A stretch of 64,000 nucleotides of DNA, from assembly GCA_039193455.1 (NCBI GenBank), contig JBCCWO010000003.1, positions 224,340-288,339 of the forward strand. The letters run 5' to 3'. Shown piece after piece: positions 1 to 9,352 of this stretch (positions are counted from its first letter, which is position 1; every line of letters starts with the position of its first letter). Source of the DNA: JBCBGF01 sp039193455. GTDB taxonomy: Bacteria > Pseudomonadota > Alphaproteobacteria > Rhodobacterales > Rhodobacteraceae. The translations under genes and the position numbers were made by a program. The notes under the pieces were generated by a model. That model did not search any database and was not told the DNA's origin. It saw only the letters and a list, made by a program, of their open reading frames with translations.

Positions 1-41
1 GCCACGGTGTATTTAAAGTAGTCGACCATTTTATCCATGGG

Positions 42-455
42 CTACGGGCACGGGCAGTGGTCGTCGATGAAACCTCGGCCAAACTGCGACAATGACGACT
101 GCGGACTTAGCAATTCGGCGCGCATGGACCGTAGTGCAGCCGCTACGGCCGCATTGTCCGGTACTGACTGCACGCCAACCTCGCCCGCGCTTTCCGTGGT
201 TCGCCTGCGCAAATGCTCGATGAAAGCCTGCCTTATCAACTCCTCATCTCGTGACGGCAACGCTTCAACATCCAGCTCAAGAAACTGCTGCAACGGCGTC
301 TCGCGCATCAAACCGCGGGGAAGCGCCATTTCCTGTTCGATGTCATCAATAATCTCGCGACCAAAGACTGCCACGGTCCCTCCAATGGCCTTGCTGCAAT
401 GACAATTAGGAGAAGCAGATTGGTCGCGCCTGTCAACAGAGAGATGGAAACGCAC
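42..455 (-). CDS. Hypothetical protein downstream of efp
   Basis: An open frame of 137 codons starting 4 bases after the efp stop codon, so it would be cotranscribed with efp. I recognise no family. The protein is soluble in appearance, with charged helical stretches in the middle (many Glu, Arg, Leu) and no signal peptide or membrane segment. The first 25 or so residues are low in typical features and the true start may be an internal codon. Close spacing behind a housekeeping gene is the main support; it could also be a non-coding shadow. Confidence 0.4.
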   Translation of the reverse strand: MRFHLSVDRRDQSASPNCHCSKAIGGTVAVFGREIIDDIEQEMALPRGLMRETPLQQFLELDVEALPSRDEELIRQAFIEHLRRRTTESAGEVGVQSVPDNAAVAAALRSMRAELLSPQSSLSQFGRGFIDDHCPCP

Positions 456-459
456 GCCT

Positions 460-1023
460 CTAGGCGCGCTCAGAATATTCCATCGTCTCGGTGTTCACCA
501 CGATCGCCTCGCCCTCGCCCACAAAGGGTGGGATCATGATGCGGACGCCGTTGTCGAGTATCGCGGGTTTGAACGAGTTTGCAGCCGTCTGGCCTTTGAC
601 CACCGGTTCGGTTTCGCTGATCGTGCAGGTGACCTTTTGCGGCAGCGTCGCGTTCAGCGCCTCGTTCTCATAGAATTCGACGACAATGGTCATGCCGTCT
701 TGCAGGAACGGACGGCGGTCGCCCAAAAGCTCGGCCGGAAGCTCGATCTGTTCGAAGGTCTCGCTGTCCATGAAGACAAGCATGCCGTCGGATTCATAGA
801 GGAACTGCTGGTCCTTTTGTTCCAGACGCACCCGCTCGACCTTGTCGGCAGACCGGAACCGTTCGTTGAGCTTGGAGCCGTTGCGCAGATTGCGCATTTC
901 GACCTGCGCGAAGGCCCCGCCCTTGCCGGGTTTGACATGGTCAACCTTCACGGCCGCCCAAAGCCCATCTGCATGTTCTAGAACATTGCCTGGACGGATC
1001 TCGTTACCGTTGATTTTGGGCAT
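460..1023 (-). CDS. efp: Translation elongation factor P
   Basis: EF-P binds the ribosome between the P and E sites and stimulates peptide-bond formation at polyproline stretches. The 187-residue length is normal for the family. The N-terminal KOW-like domain contains the loop KPGKGGAF with Lys34, the residue modified by beta-lysylation in EpmA/EpmB organisms; two OB-fold domains follow (about residues 65-125 and 130-187). The start codon ATG gives the usual MPKINGNEIRPG opening. The gene is divergent from the gene at 1239 across a gap of about 215 bases that must hold both promoters. The identification is secure from conserved sequence. Confidence 0.97.
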   Translation of the reverse strand: MPKINGNEIRPGNVLEHADGLWAAVKVDHVKPGKGGAFAQVEMRNLRNGSKLNERFRSADKVERVRLEQKDQQFLYESDGMLVFMDSETFEQIELPAELLGDRRPFLQDGMTIVVEFYENEALNATLPQKVTCTISETEPVVKGQTAANSFKPAILDNGVRIMIPPFVGEGEAIVVNTETMEYSERA

Positions 1024-1238
1024 GTGTCAAATCCATGACAAAATGTTGTAATGACAGTGGCAGGACCTATATCTGTGCATCGGTAGGGTGGCAAGACAAC
1101 TATATGCTGCTTCCGATGACCTTAGGTCATGCACTCAGCGCATAGCTGGTATTCCGAAACAGGGAAACAGAATCATTGGCAAACCCGGCATAAGGGACGC
1201 CACGCGAGATTTGCAAGAGCAATAACAAAGGACGCGAC

Positions 1239-1559
1239 ATGGTCGACTTCGTGGACGGCACGGCATTCAACAACGAACAAGGCAACCGCGCCCGCAAACT
1301 GTTTGCGGCGGTGGTTCTGGCTGCGTTGGATGATGCTATTGCCGACGACAAAAAATATGGCAACGGGCCCGAGCAGATTGCCCGTTGGGCACGGTCGCGC
1401 GATGGGCGCGAGGTGCTGACTTGCGCCGGTATCGACCCGAATGAACGGGTGGTGTCGGGGCTGATGGAATTTGTCTCGAAAGGTGTGCGGACATCTGTGG
1501 CGCTGTCGCGGGAGGAGAGCGAACGCCGCCAAGCTGCGGAGCAGGCGCAGGCTGCCTAA
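1239..1559 (+). CDS. DUF6280-like small conserved protein
   Basis: A 106-residue soluble protein, mostly helical, with a conserved-looking opening (MVDFVDGTAFNNEQGNRARKL) and an alanine/glutamine-rich tail. It resembles the DUF6280 family seen in Rhodobacteraceae; that assignment is from memory of the family and is tentative. Function is unknown. The gene is monocistronic: a strong intrinsic terminator follows about 27 bases after the stop, and efp diverges upstream. Confidence 0.8.
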   Translation: MVDFVDGTAFNNEQGNRARKLFAAVVLAALDDAIADDKKYGNGPEQIARWARSRDGREVLTCAGIDPNERVVSGLMEFVSKGVRTSVALSREESERRQAAEQAQAA

Positions 1560-1586
1560 GCCGGTCGGACTGCACCGAAAAGTCGA

Positions 1587-1613
1587 AGCGCGCCCCGCAC
1601 GGCGCGCTTTTTT
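1587..1613 (+). terminator. Rho-independent terminator
   Basis: An 8-bp perfect stem (AGCGCGCC / GGCGCGCT, 1587-1594 with 1601-1608) with a 6-base loop is followed by a run of T to 1613. It ends the transcript of the gene at 1239-1559 and lies directly against the stop codon of the convergent minus-strand gene. Confidence 0.85.
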
Positions 1614-2188
1614 CATGCCTCGAACACGAACACCCAGATAAACACCGGTGCGATTTGCAGGGCACCGGTAAGGGCGATGATGGCGCGCGCAGGCACCCCC
1701 TGAAACCGCCGCCACAGCATCACGCACAGCGCAACGCACATCAGCCCTTCGAGCGGGCCGACAATATCGGCGTAGTGGTCCCGATCCCAATAGCTGATCG
1801 GGCTTTCGAAGACCCAGTTGCTGAGCGGCCAGAAATGCGGGCGCGCGTCGTCGTGGTGCAGCGGAAAGTCGAGCGCAATGTGGAGGAGCGCGGCCCCTGC
1901 AAAGGCAATGAGCACGGGGCGCCGGGCCCAGAGGGCAAGCGCAAAGGCTGCGCCCCAGATAATGAACGAGTTGTCGATGGCGAAAACCGCCTGCCAGGCG
2001 GGGGAGAAATAGTATTCGTCAAAGACGATGTTGGGCGGCACATCCATCAGGAAGAGCGCGGTGCCCGCCATGAAGTAGAGCGACAGATCGGGGGCGGCGG
2101 CGCCGATCACGGCGGCCAGCGTTACCCATGGCGCGCCGGGCCGCGCAAAGGCGGCAGCGCCGACGATCAGGTGGGCCGGGGTATTCAG
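1613..2188 (-). CDS. Integral membrane protein, probable CTG start
   Basis: A multi-pass membrane protein with about five hydrophobic segments, rich in Trp and aromatic residues, ending in a hydrophobic helix. The first ATG in frame (2110) cuts off a stretch that looks conserved: reading back gives LNTPAHLIVGAAAFA, which resembles the usual MNTPAHLI opening of this family, with CTG at 2186-2188 in place of ATG and a purine-rich AGGGCAGGGG just upstream. I therefore place the start at the CTG. Homologues are sometimes labelled cobalamin biosynthesis protein CobQ, but nothing here supports that role. It follows the PopZ-like gene by 18 bases, so both are probably one operon. Confidence 0.7.
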   Translation of the reverse strand: MNTPAHLIVGAAAFARPGAPWVTLAAVIGAAAPDLSLYFMAGTALFLMDVPPNIVFDEYYFSPAWQAVFAIDNSFIIWGAAFALALWARRPVLIAFAGAALLHIALDFPLHHDDARPHFWPLSNWVFESPISYWDRDHYADIVGPLEGLMCVALCVMLWRRFQGVPARAIIALTGALQIAPVFIWVFVFEA

Positions 2189-2206
2189 GCCCCTGCCCTG
2201 TGCATT

Positions 2207-3079
2207 TTAGGAAAAATCCCGGGTCATGATCGCCCGGTGAATTTCGCGCCGGACCAGTTTGCGGACGTTGCGCGTGATCCGCTCACCCAGTTCCCCCTGA
2301 AGCTCGCTACGCACAATTTCTGAGACGATGTCGCGCAGCATGTGCTCGTCGATCTCGATGTCGTCCCCCAGATCGACTTGAGCGGGAGGGGTGTCGTCCG
2401 TCCGCGCACTGGGTTCAGGCGCCGGACCGGGATCGAAGGCGTTCACTTCCGACAGATCGGGGCGCAGCGGGATGGGTTCGGGTTCTTCCTCGGGCGGTTC
2501 AACCGGGTCGAGGGTGACCGCGATCGGCTCCGGCTTAGGCGCGATGGTTTCAGGTACGCTTGGCTCGCGCGCGGTCGTTGGTTCGGCAATGGCCTCAGGC
2601 GGCTCCGCCGCGGTCGCGGCCTCAACGGGATCAGGCTCTTCGATCTCTGGTTCGGTCACGGGCTTTGCGCGCGCGCTCGGGGGCAGCATCACGGGCGCCG
2701 GATCCTGATCGATGGGCGTGTGCTGAAAAACGAACCTGCGCGGCGTCTCGTTGTCGACCAGTTCGCTGCCATCGGGTTCAAACTCGGTATCCTGACCACT
2801 GACCGCAGCTTCCAGTTCGGCAATACGGTCTTCGAGCGAGTGCCCCTCATCCACGAGCGCCTGATCTTCATCCACGGTCGCCACTGGATCGGGCTCTGCC
2901 TGATCACCGACGCGCAGAGAGGGTGTGAGCAACAGACGCTCATCCACCTCGGCTTGCTTTGGGGTCGTCTGGCCGTTTGGCGTGGGCGTTTTTCGGGCAG
3001 GCGCGCTCGGCGCAGAGATGAGGCGCTTGACTGCGTCAAGCACCTGATTCGCTTCCGATTTCGGGTTCTGCTCGGACAT
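2207..3079 (-). CDS. PopZ/DUF2497-like acidic scaffold protein (tentative)
   Basis: A 290-residue protein with a layout typical of PopZ-like polar scaffolds: a short N-terminal helical region (about 1-25), a long low-complexity middle very rich in Pro, Glu and Asp (about 70-240), and a helical basic C-terminus (about 245-290) containing LRDIVSEIVRSELQGELGER. In Caulobacter PopZ the acidic linker and C-terminal helices drive polymerisation and partner binding; whether this protein does the same is inference. The start at 3079 (MSEQNPKSEANQ) is preferred because upstream codons read as unrelated sequence overlapping the tolC end. Confidence 0.6.
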   Translation of the reverse strand: MSEQNPKSEANQVLDAVKRLISAPSAPARKTPTPNGQTTPKQAEVDERLLLTPSLRVGDQAEPDPVATVDEDQALVDEGHSLEDRIAELEAAVSGQDTEFEPDGSELVDNETPRRFVFQHTPIDQDPAPVMLPPSARAKPVTEPEIEEPDPVEAATAAEPPEAIAEPTTAREPSVPETIAPKPEPIAVTLDPVEPPEEEPEPIPLRPDLSEVNAFDPGPAPEPSARTDDTPPAQVDLGDDIEIDEHMLRDIVSEIVRSELQGELGERITRNVRKLVRREIHRAIMTRDFS

Positions 3080-3146
3080 ACCAGACTCACTCTCGCCCCG
3101 CCGCAAGGGTAGCCCGCGGCGCAGCCTCACACAACCGATAGTGGGT

Positions 3147-4523
3147 CTAGTTGCGGTTAAGTCCCCGCAAAACCCGGTCGAGCTTTTCGCCTTGGGGACT
3201 AACGAACGTCGTCGGCGCGTTTTCGACCGCGTTGAAATAGGCCGCGGGGTCGTATGTCGCGATCCCAAGCTCCAGATGTTCGACGCTGAGCAGGCCCATG
3301 GACGACAAGAGATCGTAGACCGCAATGTTACGATCGATATCCGCGGTGATCAGGTTTGTCTCTGCATCCAGCAGATCCTGTTCCAGGTCCAGCACGTCGA
3401 GCGTGGTCCGCGCGCCGACGGCAAATTCCTCGCGCGCACCCCGTAGGGCGAGGTCTGCCGCCCGCACTTCTTCTTCCGAGGCGCGGCGGCTGGCGACGGC
3501 CACGTTGAGGTTCGCCCAGGCGTCGCCCACTTCCTGATCGATATTGCGCTGGGTCGTGATCAGCGCGGCGCGGGACGCATCGCGATTGGCCTGCGCTTCG
3601 CGCGTGAGCGAGGCAATCTGGCCGCCGCGGTAAATCGGGCCAGTGACGCGCACGCCCACCGACGAAATCTCGTTGCCATCGTCGTTCACATCGAACCCGG
3701 CCGAGCCGGTCACCCGCGGGCGCAGCGCCCCGGCGGCGATGAGGATGCCCAGTTCGGACGCGGCCACATCACGTTGCGCGCCCAGGATATCGGGATGGCG
3801 TTGTGCCGCGATCGACTTGGCCTCGGCCAGCGAGCCCGCGGTCGCGGGCGCGGATGGCGGATTTTGCAGCGCCGTGGGGGTCGTGCCGGTCGCGGCGCGA
3901 TATTCCTCAACCGCGCGTGCGGCGGCACCCTGGGCGGCCACCAGACCGGATTGGGCAGAGGCAAGCCGCGCCTCGGCGATGGAGACGTCTGTGCGGGTGA
4001 CCTCGCCCACTTCGAACCGGTCCCGGGACGCCTGCAGCTGTTCCGAGATCAGGCGGACGTTGTTTTCACGCAGCTCGACGGTCGCGTTTTCGCGACGCAG
4101 GTTAAAGAACGCCGCGACGCCGCGCAGCAACACATCCTGTTCGACTGCTTTCAGCGTCTCGCGCACCGACAGCACGGATTCCTTGGCCGCGTCGATGGCG
4201 AGCTGTGACCGCCCGAAATCAAAGAGCAGGAGCGAGGCCGAGATACCGACAGAGCTTGACACAAACTCACCCGCCGTCGCCGGATCGCGATAGTCGAGCG
4301 AGGCGGCCCAATCGATAACCGGGCGCAGGTCTGCCACGGCCTGGGCGACGTCTTCGTCTGCTGCCCGCAGGACCGCGCGGTTTTGCTCAAGCAGGCCGCT
4401 GTTGCGATAGGCCGCGATCAGCGTGTCCGTCAGGCTTTGCGACCATGCCGCCGGCGCCATGAGCATCGACACCGCCGCCGCAGCCACCGTTGTCTTCAGG
4501 AAACCAGTTTTCAGCATATCCAA
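3147..4523 (-). CDS. tolC: TolC-family outer-membrane efflux/secretion channel
   Basis: A 458-residue protein with a signal peptide (about 1-28, ending AAWSQ) and two tandem outer-membrane-efflux-protein repeats of alternating beta-strand and long coiled helices, the pattern of TolC. It forms the trimeric outer-membrane duct used by type I secretion systems and RND pumps. It sits 9 bases after the pcm stop, so pcm and tolC are likely cotranscribed. Length and repeat organisation are normal for type I secretion channels. The exact partner transporter is not in this window, although the channel could serve any exporter in the cell. Confidence 0.9.
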   Translation of the reverse strand: MDMLKTGFLKTTVAAAAVSMLMAPAAWSQSLTDTLIAAYRNSGLLEQNRAVLRAADEDVAQAVADLRPVIDWAASLDYRDPATAGEFVSSSVGISASLLLFDFGRSQLAIDAAKESVLSVRETLKAVEQDVLLRGVAAFFNLRRENATVELRENNVRLISEQLQASRDRFEVGEVTRTDVSIAEARLASAQSGLVAAQGAAARAVEEYRAATGTTPTALQNPPSAPATAGSLAEAKSIAAQRHPDILGAQRDVAASELGILIAAGALRPRVTGSAGFDVNDDGNEISSVGVRVTGPIYRGGQIASLTREAQANRDASRAALITTQRNIDQEVGDAWANLNVAVASRRASEEEVRAADLALRGAREEFAVGARTTLDVLDLEQDLLDAETNLITADIDRNIAVYDLLSSMGLLSVEHLELGIATYDPAAYFNAVENAPTTFVSPQGEKLDRVLRGLNRN

Positions 4524-4532
4524 CCCCGACGC

Positions 4533-5186
4533 TCAAAAAACAAAGTCAGAGGCACTTGCATACCCCTGTAAAACAGGCGCCCCCGCGTTAAAGGCAAACC
4601 GCCAAGACACCGTTCCGTCAACCATATATCCGATCCGGCATACGCCCAAGGCGCCTTCCATGAACACTGCGGCAATCCTGCCACCCTCTTTCAACTGATC
4701 AAGAACGGCCGGCGGAATGGTTTCCACGCCGCCCTGTACGACAATCGCATCGTAAGGGCCGTGCTTCGGCGCCCCCTCGGTCAGCGGCGCATGCACCAAG
4801 ATGACGTTGTCGGCGCCAAACTCGGACAACGCAGTCTCAGCCTCGGCGGCAAAGGTGTCATCTTCCTCCACGGCCACCACCACCTCGCCCAACCGCGACA
4901 GAACTGCGGCGGAATATCCAAGGCCCGTGCCGATATCGAGCACAAGTTCATGCGGTTGCACGTCGAGTGCATCAAGGATCTTGGCCAGGGTGCGCGGCTC
5001 AAGCACCACGCGGCCCGGGGCAATTGCGATGTTTTCGCCCATATAGGCCGCCTCACGCTGGGCCGCGGGCACGAATTGTTCGCGCGGGACGCTGAGAAAC
5101 GTGTCGATGATCGGGAATTTCGTGACGTCGGATGGGCGGATCTGCGTGTCTACCATCATCGTGCGGCGCGCGGCGTAATCGGGCAT
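4533..5186 (-). CDS. pcm: Protein-L-isoaspartate O-methyltransferase
   Basis: This enzyme methylates isoaspartyl residues in damaged proteins using S-adenosylmethionine. The 217-residue protein shows VPREQFVP near the N-terminus and the SAM-binding motif I VLDIGTGLGYSAAVLSRL, followed by an acidic motif (VVAVEEDD) and post-motif IVVQGGVETIP. The start at 5186 gives MPDYAARRTMMVDTQIRP, a usual opening; upstream codons are unconvincing. It leads the pcm-tolC pair and is divergent from the GT2 gene at 5342. Confidence 0.92.
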   Translation of the reverse strand: MPDYAARRTMMVDTQIRPSDVTKFPIIDTFLSVPREQFVPAAQREAAYMGENIAIAPGRVVLEPRTLAKILDALDVQPHELVLDIGTGLGYSAAVLSRLGEVVVAVEEDDTFAAEAETALSEFGADNVILVHAPLTEGAPKHGPYDAIVVQGGVETIPPAVLDQLKEGGRIAAVFMEGALGVCRIGYMVDGTVSWRFAFNAGAPVLQGYASASDFVF

Positions 5187-5341
5187 AGGGACAGGCTTTT
5201 TTGCTGGCAGATGTCGGCGTTCGTCATCGCATACTGGCGGTGGTCCGACAAGCATTGCAATCAGGGGCAAAGGCGCGCGGGTGTTGCACAGCGCGGGTAG
5301 TTTCGCCTAGCTCACGTCAGGCAGCGCGGGGCACAGGCGAT

Positions 5342-6346
5342 ATGGCGATTGGCGGGGAACGCGTGATGTTGGTGGCCGTCATGCGCAATGAAGGGCCCTA
5401 CATCCTTGAATGGCTGGCCCATCACTTTGCGCTCGGGATCGATGAGCTGCTGGTGTTTACCAACCACTGCACCGACAACACCGACCTGATCCTTGACCGG
5501 CTGGAACAGATGATGCCGCACCGGGTCAAACACCAACCGAACCCGAAAGTGATGGTGCCGGACCGAGGGGCCTGGCACATCATGGCGCTGCGCTATGCAG
5601 GCCATTTTGGCCGCTATCGTACGGCGGACTGGATCTATGCCACAGATGCCGATGAGCTGCTGATCCTGAAGGATGATCTTGAGACCTTAGATGACCTTTA
5701 CGCGGCAACCAGCGGATTTGACGCGATTTCATTTACATCTGTTGCCTTTAACAGCGGCGGCCTGCGCGCGCCGGACCCGGCGCCAATGCGCACGCGTTTC
5801 ACGTCAACGACGCTCGGGGCGACGGACAGTGACGGGCAGACCAGCGGCATCAAGACGTTGTTTCGCAACGCGGTTGCGGGTGCGCGGCGGCCCCATCGAC
5901 CGGTGACACCCGCGTTTTCGGAAACCGGCATGAAGTGGATCAACGGATCGGGCACAGTGATGCCCCGGGCCTTCACCGATGGGGCCGAGAAACGCATGCC
6001 GACACAGGGCACCCGCGCGTTCGCGCAATACAATCACTACATCATCAAGAGCGCGGGTGAGTTCCTGTTGAAGGTCGATCGCGGCGATGCGGTGGTCGCG
6101 GATCGGTTGGGCGATTCGGTGACCTACTGGACCCATGCGAACCGGGTGGGAGCCGTAGATACATGCGGTGTCGAGATGACGGCAGCGGCGCGCGACCTCT
6201 ATGACAGCTTTCTTGCCGACAAGGTTTTGTCCGAGCTGCACGCGCAGTCATTTGCCAAGCGCCAGAAGCGGTTGGCCGAGATTGTTGAGACAGAGCAGGG
6301 TGCGGCTTTGGCACGGGCCATCGGCTACTTCGAGGCGGCGGGCTAG
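5342..6346 (+). CDS. Glycosyltransferase family 2-like protein (Glyco_tranf_2_4 type)
   Basis: A 334-residue cytosolic glycosyltransferase of the GT-A type. The N-terminus reads VMRNEGPYILEWLAHH, typical for the Glyco_tranf_2_4 branch, then TNHCTDNTD and an acidic metal-binding motif ATDADEL about residue 102. The acceptor and donor sugars cannot be read from sequence. It opens a plus-strand polysaccharide block that runs to 14.8 kb. The ATG at 5342 is the first good start after the divergent pcm promoter region; a GTG at 5366 is possible. Confidence 0.85.
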   Translation: MAIGGERVMLVAVMRNEGPYILEWLAHHFALGIDELLVFTNHCTDNTDLILDRLEQMMPHRVKHQPNPKVMVPDRGAWHIMALRYAGHFGRYRTADWIYATDADELLILKDDLETLDDLYAATSGFDAISFTSVAFNSGGLRAPDPAPMRTRFTSTTLGATDSDGQTSGIKTLFRNAVAGARRPHRPVTPAFSETGMKWINGSGTVMPRAFTDGAEKRMPTQGTRAFAQYNHYIIKSAGEFLLKVDRGDAVVADRLGDSVTYWTHANRVGAVDTCGVEMTAAARDLYDSFLADKVLSELHAQSFAKRQKRLAEIVETEQGAALARAIGYFEAAG

Positions 6347-6450
6347 CCGGGGCCCCGACGGTTGTGCGTTGAGCACCGACAGGGGTATGCTCGACCAACA
6401 CCGCAGCACACCTGCGGCACCAAAGACGAGCAGTCGCCAAAAAAGATTTG

Positions 6451-8493
6451 ATGTCAGCGGACGCGTTCATCGAGCGGGAGATCCGGCACCGATTGGGGAC
6501 ATTCGGCGCGCAGGAACCGGTGTTCGATGGTGCGGCGCTGTCGAATGCCCTCGATGTATCAAGCGGGATGACCCTGGCCTGGTCGGCCAGCGACCATGCA
6601 CCTTATGCGCTGAACGGGTGGCGGGATTCGGGCAACGGCAAAATCGACACCACGGTTCAGGGCAATCCGCACAAGACCCAAGGGGCGCTGGATGCCCTGC
6701 TCGCAGCAGGCGCAGACTTCGACTTTCTGCTCGACATGCAGGACCACCGCGCACGGCGGATCGGCACCGAAGGTGGTGGGGCGCCGCCCTTGTTCACGTT
6801 CAATCGTCGCGCGGATGCACGCGACGGGCGCATTCTCTGGCCGCTGCCCACGTTTCACGACATCGGCTCACCCGAGTTTCTGGGTGGCCTTGACCCCGAG
6901 ACCGTGCCCTGGGCCGAGAAGGCGGACCGGATCGTCTGGCGCGGCGGCGCGGGCAACCGCGGGCGCCTGGGAAAATATGGGCGCGGCGCGTTTATTCGGA
7001 TGCTGCCGCTCTTGCGACGCCACGCCGATGGCGATCTTTCGGGCGAGGATACGTTGCGCGCCTTGCGGACGATGCCGCGTTACAAGCTGTTGGAGCGGTA
7101 CTTCGACGACCCGCGGTTCGACGTCGGGTACACGGAAACCAGCGAAATTCCCGTGGCCGGGACCGCGCTGTTGCAGCGGTTTGCGAAGGCGCCCCTGCCC
7201 CGGACCGCGTTTCAGCACTACAAATACATCCTCGTCCTGCCCGGCTCGGACGTCGGATCGAGCCTGTATTGGACCCTGAACTCGGGCTCGATCGCGCTGG
7301 TGATGGAGTGCGATTTCGAGACGTTCGGGACCTGCCATTTCCGGCCCTGGGAGCACTATGTCCCGATCCAGGCGTCGCTGCGCGGGATCGAGAAAGCGCT
7401 GGCCTGGTGCACGGACCATCCCGAGGCGTGCCAAGCGATGGCTGCGCGTGCGGGCGAGGTGTGTCGCCAGCTTGGGGATCCGGAACTGCGCAGGCGCACC
7501 AATGCGGGCGTGGTGGCCGGGGTCGCAGCGGCACTGGGCAAAACTCGGTCCTTCCCGGCGGGCGCGTTTCCGCCCCCGGCACGGGCGCGGCCGCCCGAGG
7601 CAAACGCCAAGACACCTGAGTTGACGATCTTTTTCATCGCCCAGCCGCCCGCCTACCAGAACATGGGTGTCTATTTGGCCGCGTCAGTACGGGCGATGTA
7701 TTCCGAGCCCGTGGATCTGGTAGGCTATGTGCCAGAAAGCGCGGCAGCCGCGCTCGACCCCAAGGCGCTGGCGCTTTACCGCAAGCTGGACGTGGATATC
7801 CGGGTGTTTGACGACGCGGATCGGTTTGCGCCCGCCTATCCGCACGGCAACAAGATCCTGGCGGCCCTGGAACCTCGTCGCACGCCATATTCGGCGTTTC
7901 TCGATTCAGATATGCTGATGATCCGGCCCAACCGGATTGCGAACCTGATCCGACCCGGCCACGTGTCGGTCGCCCCGGCCACATCGATGTACTGGACCGG
8001 CCAGAAGATCTGGGACGAGGTGTATGAAGCCTGCGGTATGGCGGTGCCAGAGGCGCGCATCTGGCTGTCGCGACAAAGGCGTCGGCAGCTATTGCCATAT
8101 TTCAACGCAGGGCTCGTTGCGTTCCCGGAAGGCCCGGTGGCGCCCGATGGCCGGTCCTTTGCCGAGATCTGGCACGATCTGGCGCAGGCGATCGATCGGC
8201 GCGACATCCCGAAAAAGCGCCCCTATCTGGACCAGTTGAGCCTGCCGCCCGCGATTTTGTCGGCAGGGCTGAACTGGAACATCCTGCCCGAAGAACAGCA
8301 CTATATCCTAGGCGGTGCGCTGCGCGGGGCCGCCCTGCCCGCCGACCGCGAGATTGTTCTGTTGCACTATCGCAATTTCCGGAACCTGCGCGATGTCGGG
8401 CACCTGAAGACCGCCAAGTCGCTATTGCAGCGCGCCACGGGCGTCCGCCGGATCGGGCAGGTGGCGGCAGAGGGTGCCCTGACGGATGGCTGA
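6451..8493 (+). CDS. Two-domain glycosyltransferase: GT90 (CAP10-like) fused to a GT-A domain
   Basis: A 680-residue protein with two catalytic-looking halves. Residues about 80-370 match the GT90/CAP10 family (DRIVWRGGAGNRGR; FQHYKYILVLPGSDVGSS; a C-terminal segment with HFRPWEHYVPI), a group that transfers xylose or glucose-type sugars in capsule and LPS-like glycans. Residues about 395-660 form a second, GT8-like domain with FLDSDMLMIRP carrying a DxD metal site. A Pro/Ala-rich linker (about 370-390) joins them. The ATG at 6451 is preferred to a TTG one codon upstream. The next gene overlaps its end by 8 bases, so translation is coupled. Confidence 0.85.
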   Translation: MSADAFIEREIRHRLGTFGAQEPVFDGAALSNALDVSSGMTLAWSASDHAPYALNGWRDSGNGKIDTTVQGNPHKTQGALDALLAAGADFDFLLDMQDHRARRIGTEGGGAPPLFTFNRRADARDGRILWPLPTFHDIGSPEFLGGLDPETVPWAEKADRIVWRGGAGNRGRLGKYGRGAFIRMLPLLRRHADGDLSGEDTLRALRTMPRYKLLERYFDDPRFDVGYTETSEIPVAGTALLQRFAKAPLPRTAFQHYKYILVLPGSDVGSSLYWTLNSGSIALVMECDFETFGTCHFRPWEHYVPIQASLRGIEKALAWCTDHPEACQAMAARAGEVCRQLGDPELRRRTNAGVVAGVAAALGKTRSFPAGAFPPPARARPPEANAKTPELTIFFIAQPPAYQNMGVYLAASVRAMYSEPVDLVGYVPESAAAALDPKALALYRKLDVDIRVFDDADRFAPAYPHGNKILAALEPRRTPYSAFLDSDMLMIRPNRIANLIRPGHVSVAPATSMYWTGQKIWDEVYEACGMAVPEARIWLSRQRRRQLLPYFNAGLVAFPEGPVAPDGRSFAEIWHDLAQAIDRRDIPKKRPYLDQLSLPPAILSAGLNWNILPEEQHYILGGALRGAALPADREIVLLHYRNFRNLRDVGHLKTAKSLLQRATGVRRIGQVAAEGALTDG

Positions 8494-9352
8494 GGCTTTG
8501 GCCGCACCGCGCCGCGCGCCGTTGGCGGGTGATGGGCTGACGCTGTTTGAGAGCCGAGATTTGCGGATGGTCTTCTTCGGGCCGCGCCCGGTGGGCGCGC
8601 GCCGTGTCGTTGTGGCGTTCGCACCGTTCGATGCGCCTTTTGTTCCGGCGGATGGCGGCTGGGGCCATGCGGCGCTTGCCAAGCGCGGGATAGCGCATGT
8701 CTGCGTCCTGCACCGCGACCCCGATTGGTACCAGAACGCAACCTTTTTCAGGGCCATGGCCGCCTGCCGTGAGGCGTTGGGCCCGGCCTGCGCGATCACG
8801 GCCTATGGGTTCAGCATGGGCGGCTACGGCGCGCTTCTTGGCGCGGCGACCCTGGGGGCAGACCGTGCAGTGGCGATCTCGCCGCAAGTGACCATCGATC
8901 CCAGTGTGCCCCCCCACGAGACACGCTTTCGGGCGCAATGGCAGGCGATGGGCCCCTGGCAGCATGATTTGGCCGCGGCGATGGATGACGCACGAACCTA
9001 CGTGGTTCTCTACGATCCGCTCCATCGGCGCGACCGCCGGCACGAGGCGCTGATCGCCCGGCGGGCGGGCTACACGCGCTGTCTGATCCACGGGGCCGGG
9101 CATGCCGGGATCCAGGCGCTGGTCCAGATGGACGCGATTGAACCGTTGTTCGACTTGCTTGCCGGTACTGCACGCCCCGCCGATCTGCGCCAGGCCTATC
9201 GGGCCGCGCGGCCACGGGGGTTTCGCTATCTGCGCAAGGTTGGGACGCTGCTGCATGCGCGCGACCACCCGATGGCCGCCACGTACCGGTCCCATGCGCA
9301 GGCCCAGGGGTTCCACCGGTTGCTCAAACGGTGGGATGCGCCGCGCCCGTAA
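8486..9352 (+). CDS. Alpha/beta hydrolase-fold protein
   Basis: A 288-residue protein with the nucleophile elbow YGFSMGGYGA (Gly-x-Ser-x-Gly) at about residue 110 and a late GAGHAGI that could supply the catalytic histidine. No signal peptide is visible, so it probably acts in the cytoplasm. Its overlap with the GT90 fusion gene and position in the polysaccharide block suggest a role in removing or adding an acyl group on a glycan precursor, but that is inference. Members of this fold also include non-enzymatic proteins. Confidence 0.75.
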   Translation: MAEALAAPRRAPLAGDGLTLFESRDLRMVFFGPRPVGARRVVVAFAPFDAPFVPADGGWGHAALAKRGIAHVCVLHRDPDWYQNATFFRAMAACREALGPACAITAYGFSMGGYGALLGAATLGADRAVAISPQVTIDPSVPPHETRFRAQWQAMGPWQHDLAAAMDDARTYVVLYDPLHRRDRRHEALIARRAGYTRCLIHGAGHAGIQALVQMDAIEPLFDLLAGTARPADLRQAYRAARPRGFRYLRKVGTLLHARDHPMAATYRSHAQAQGFHRLLKRWDAPRP

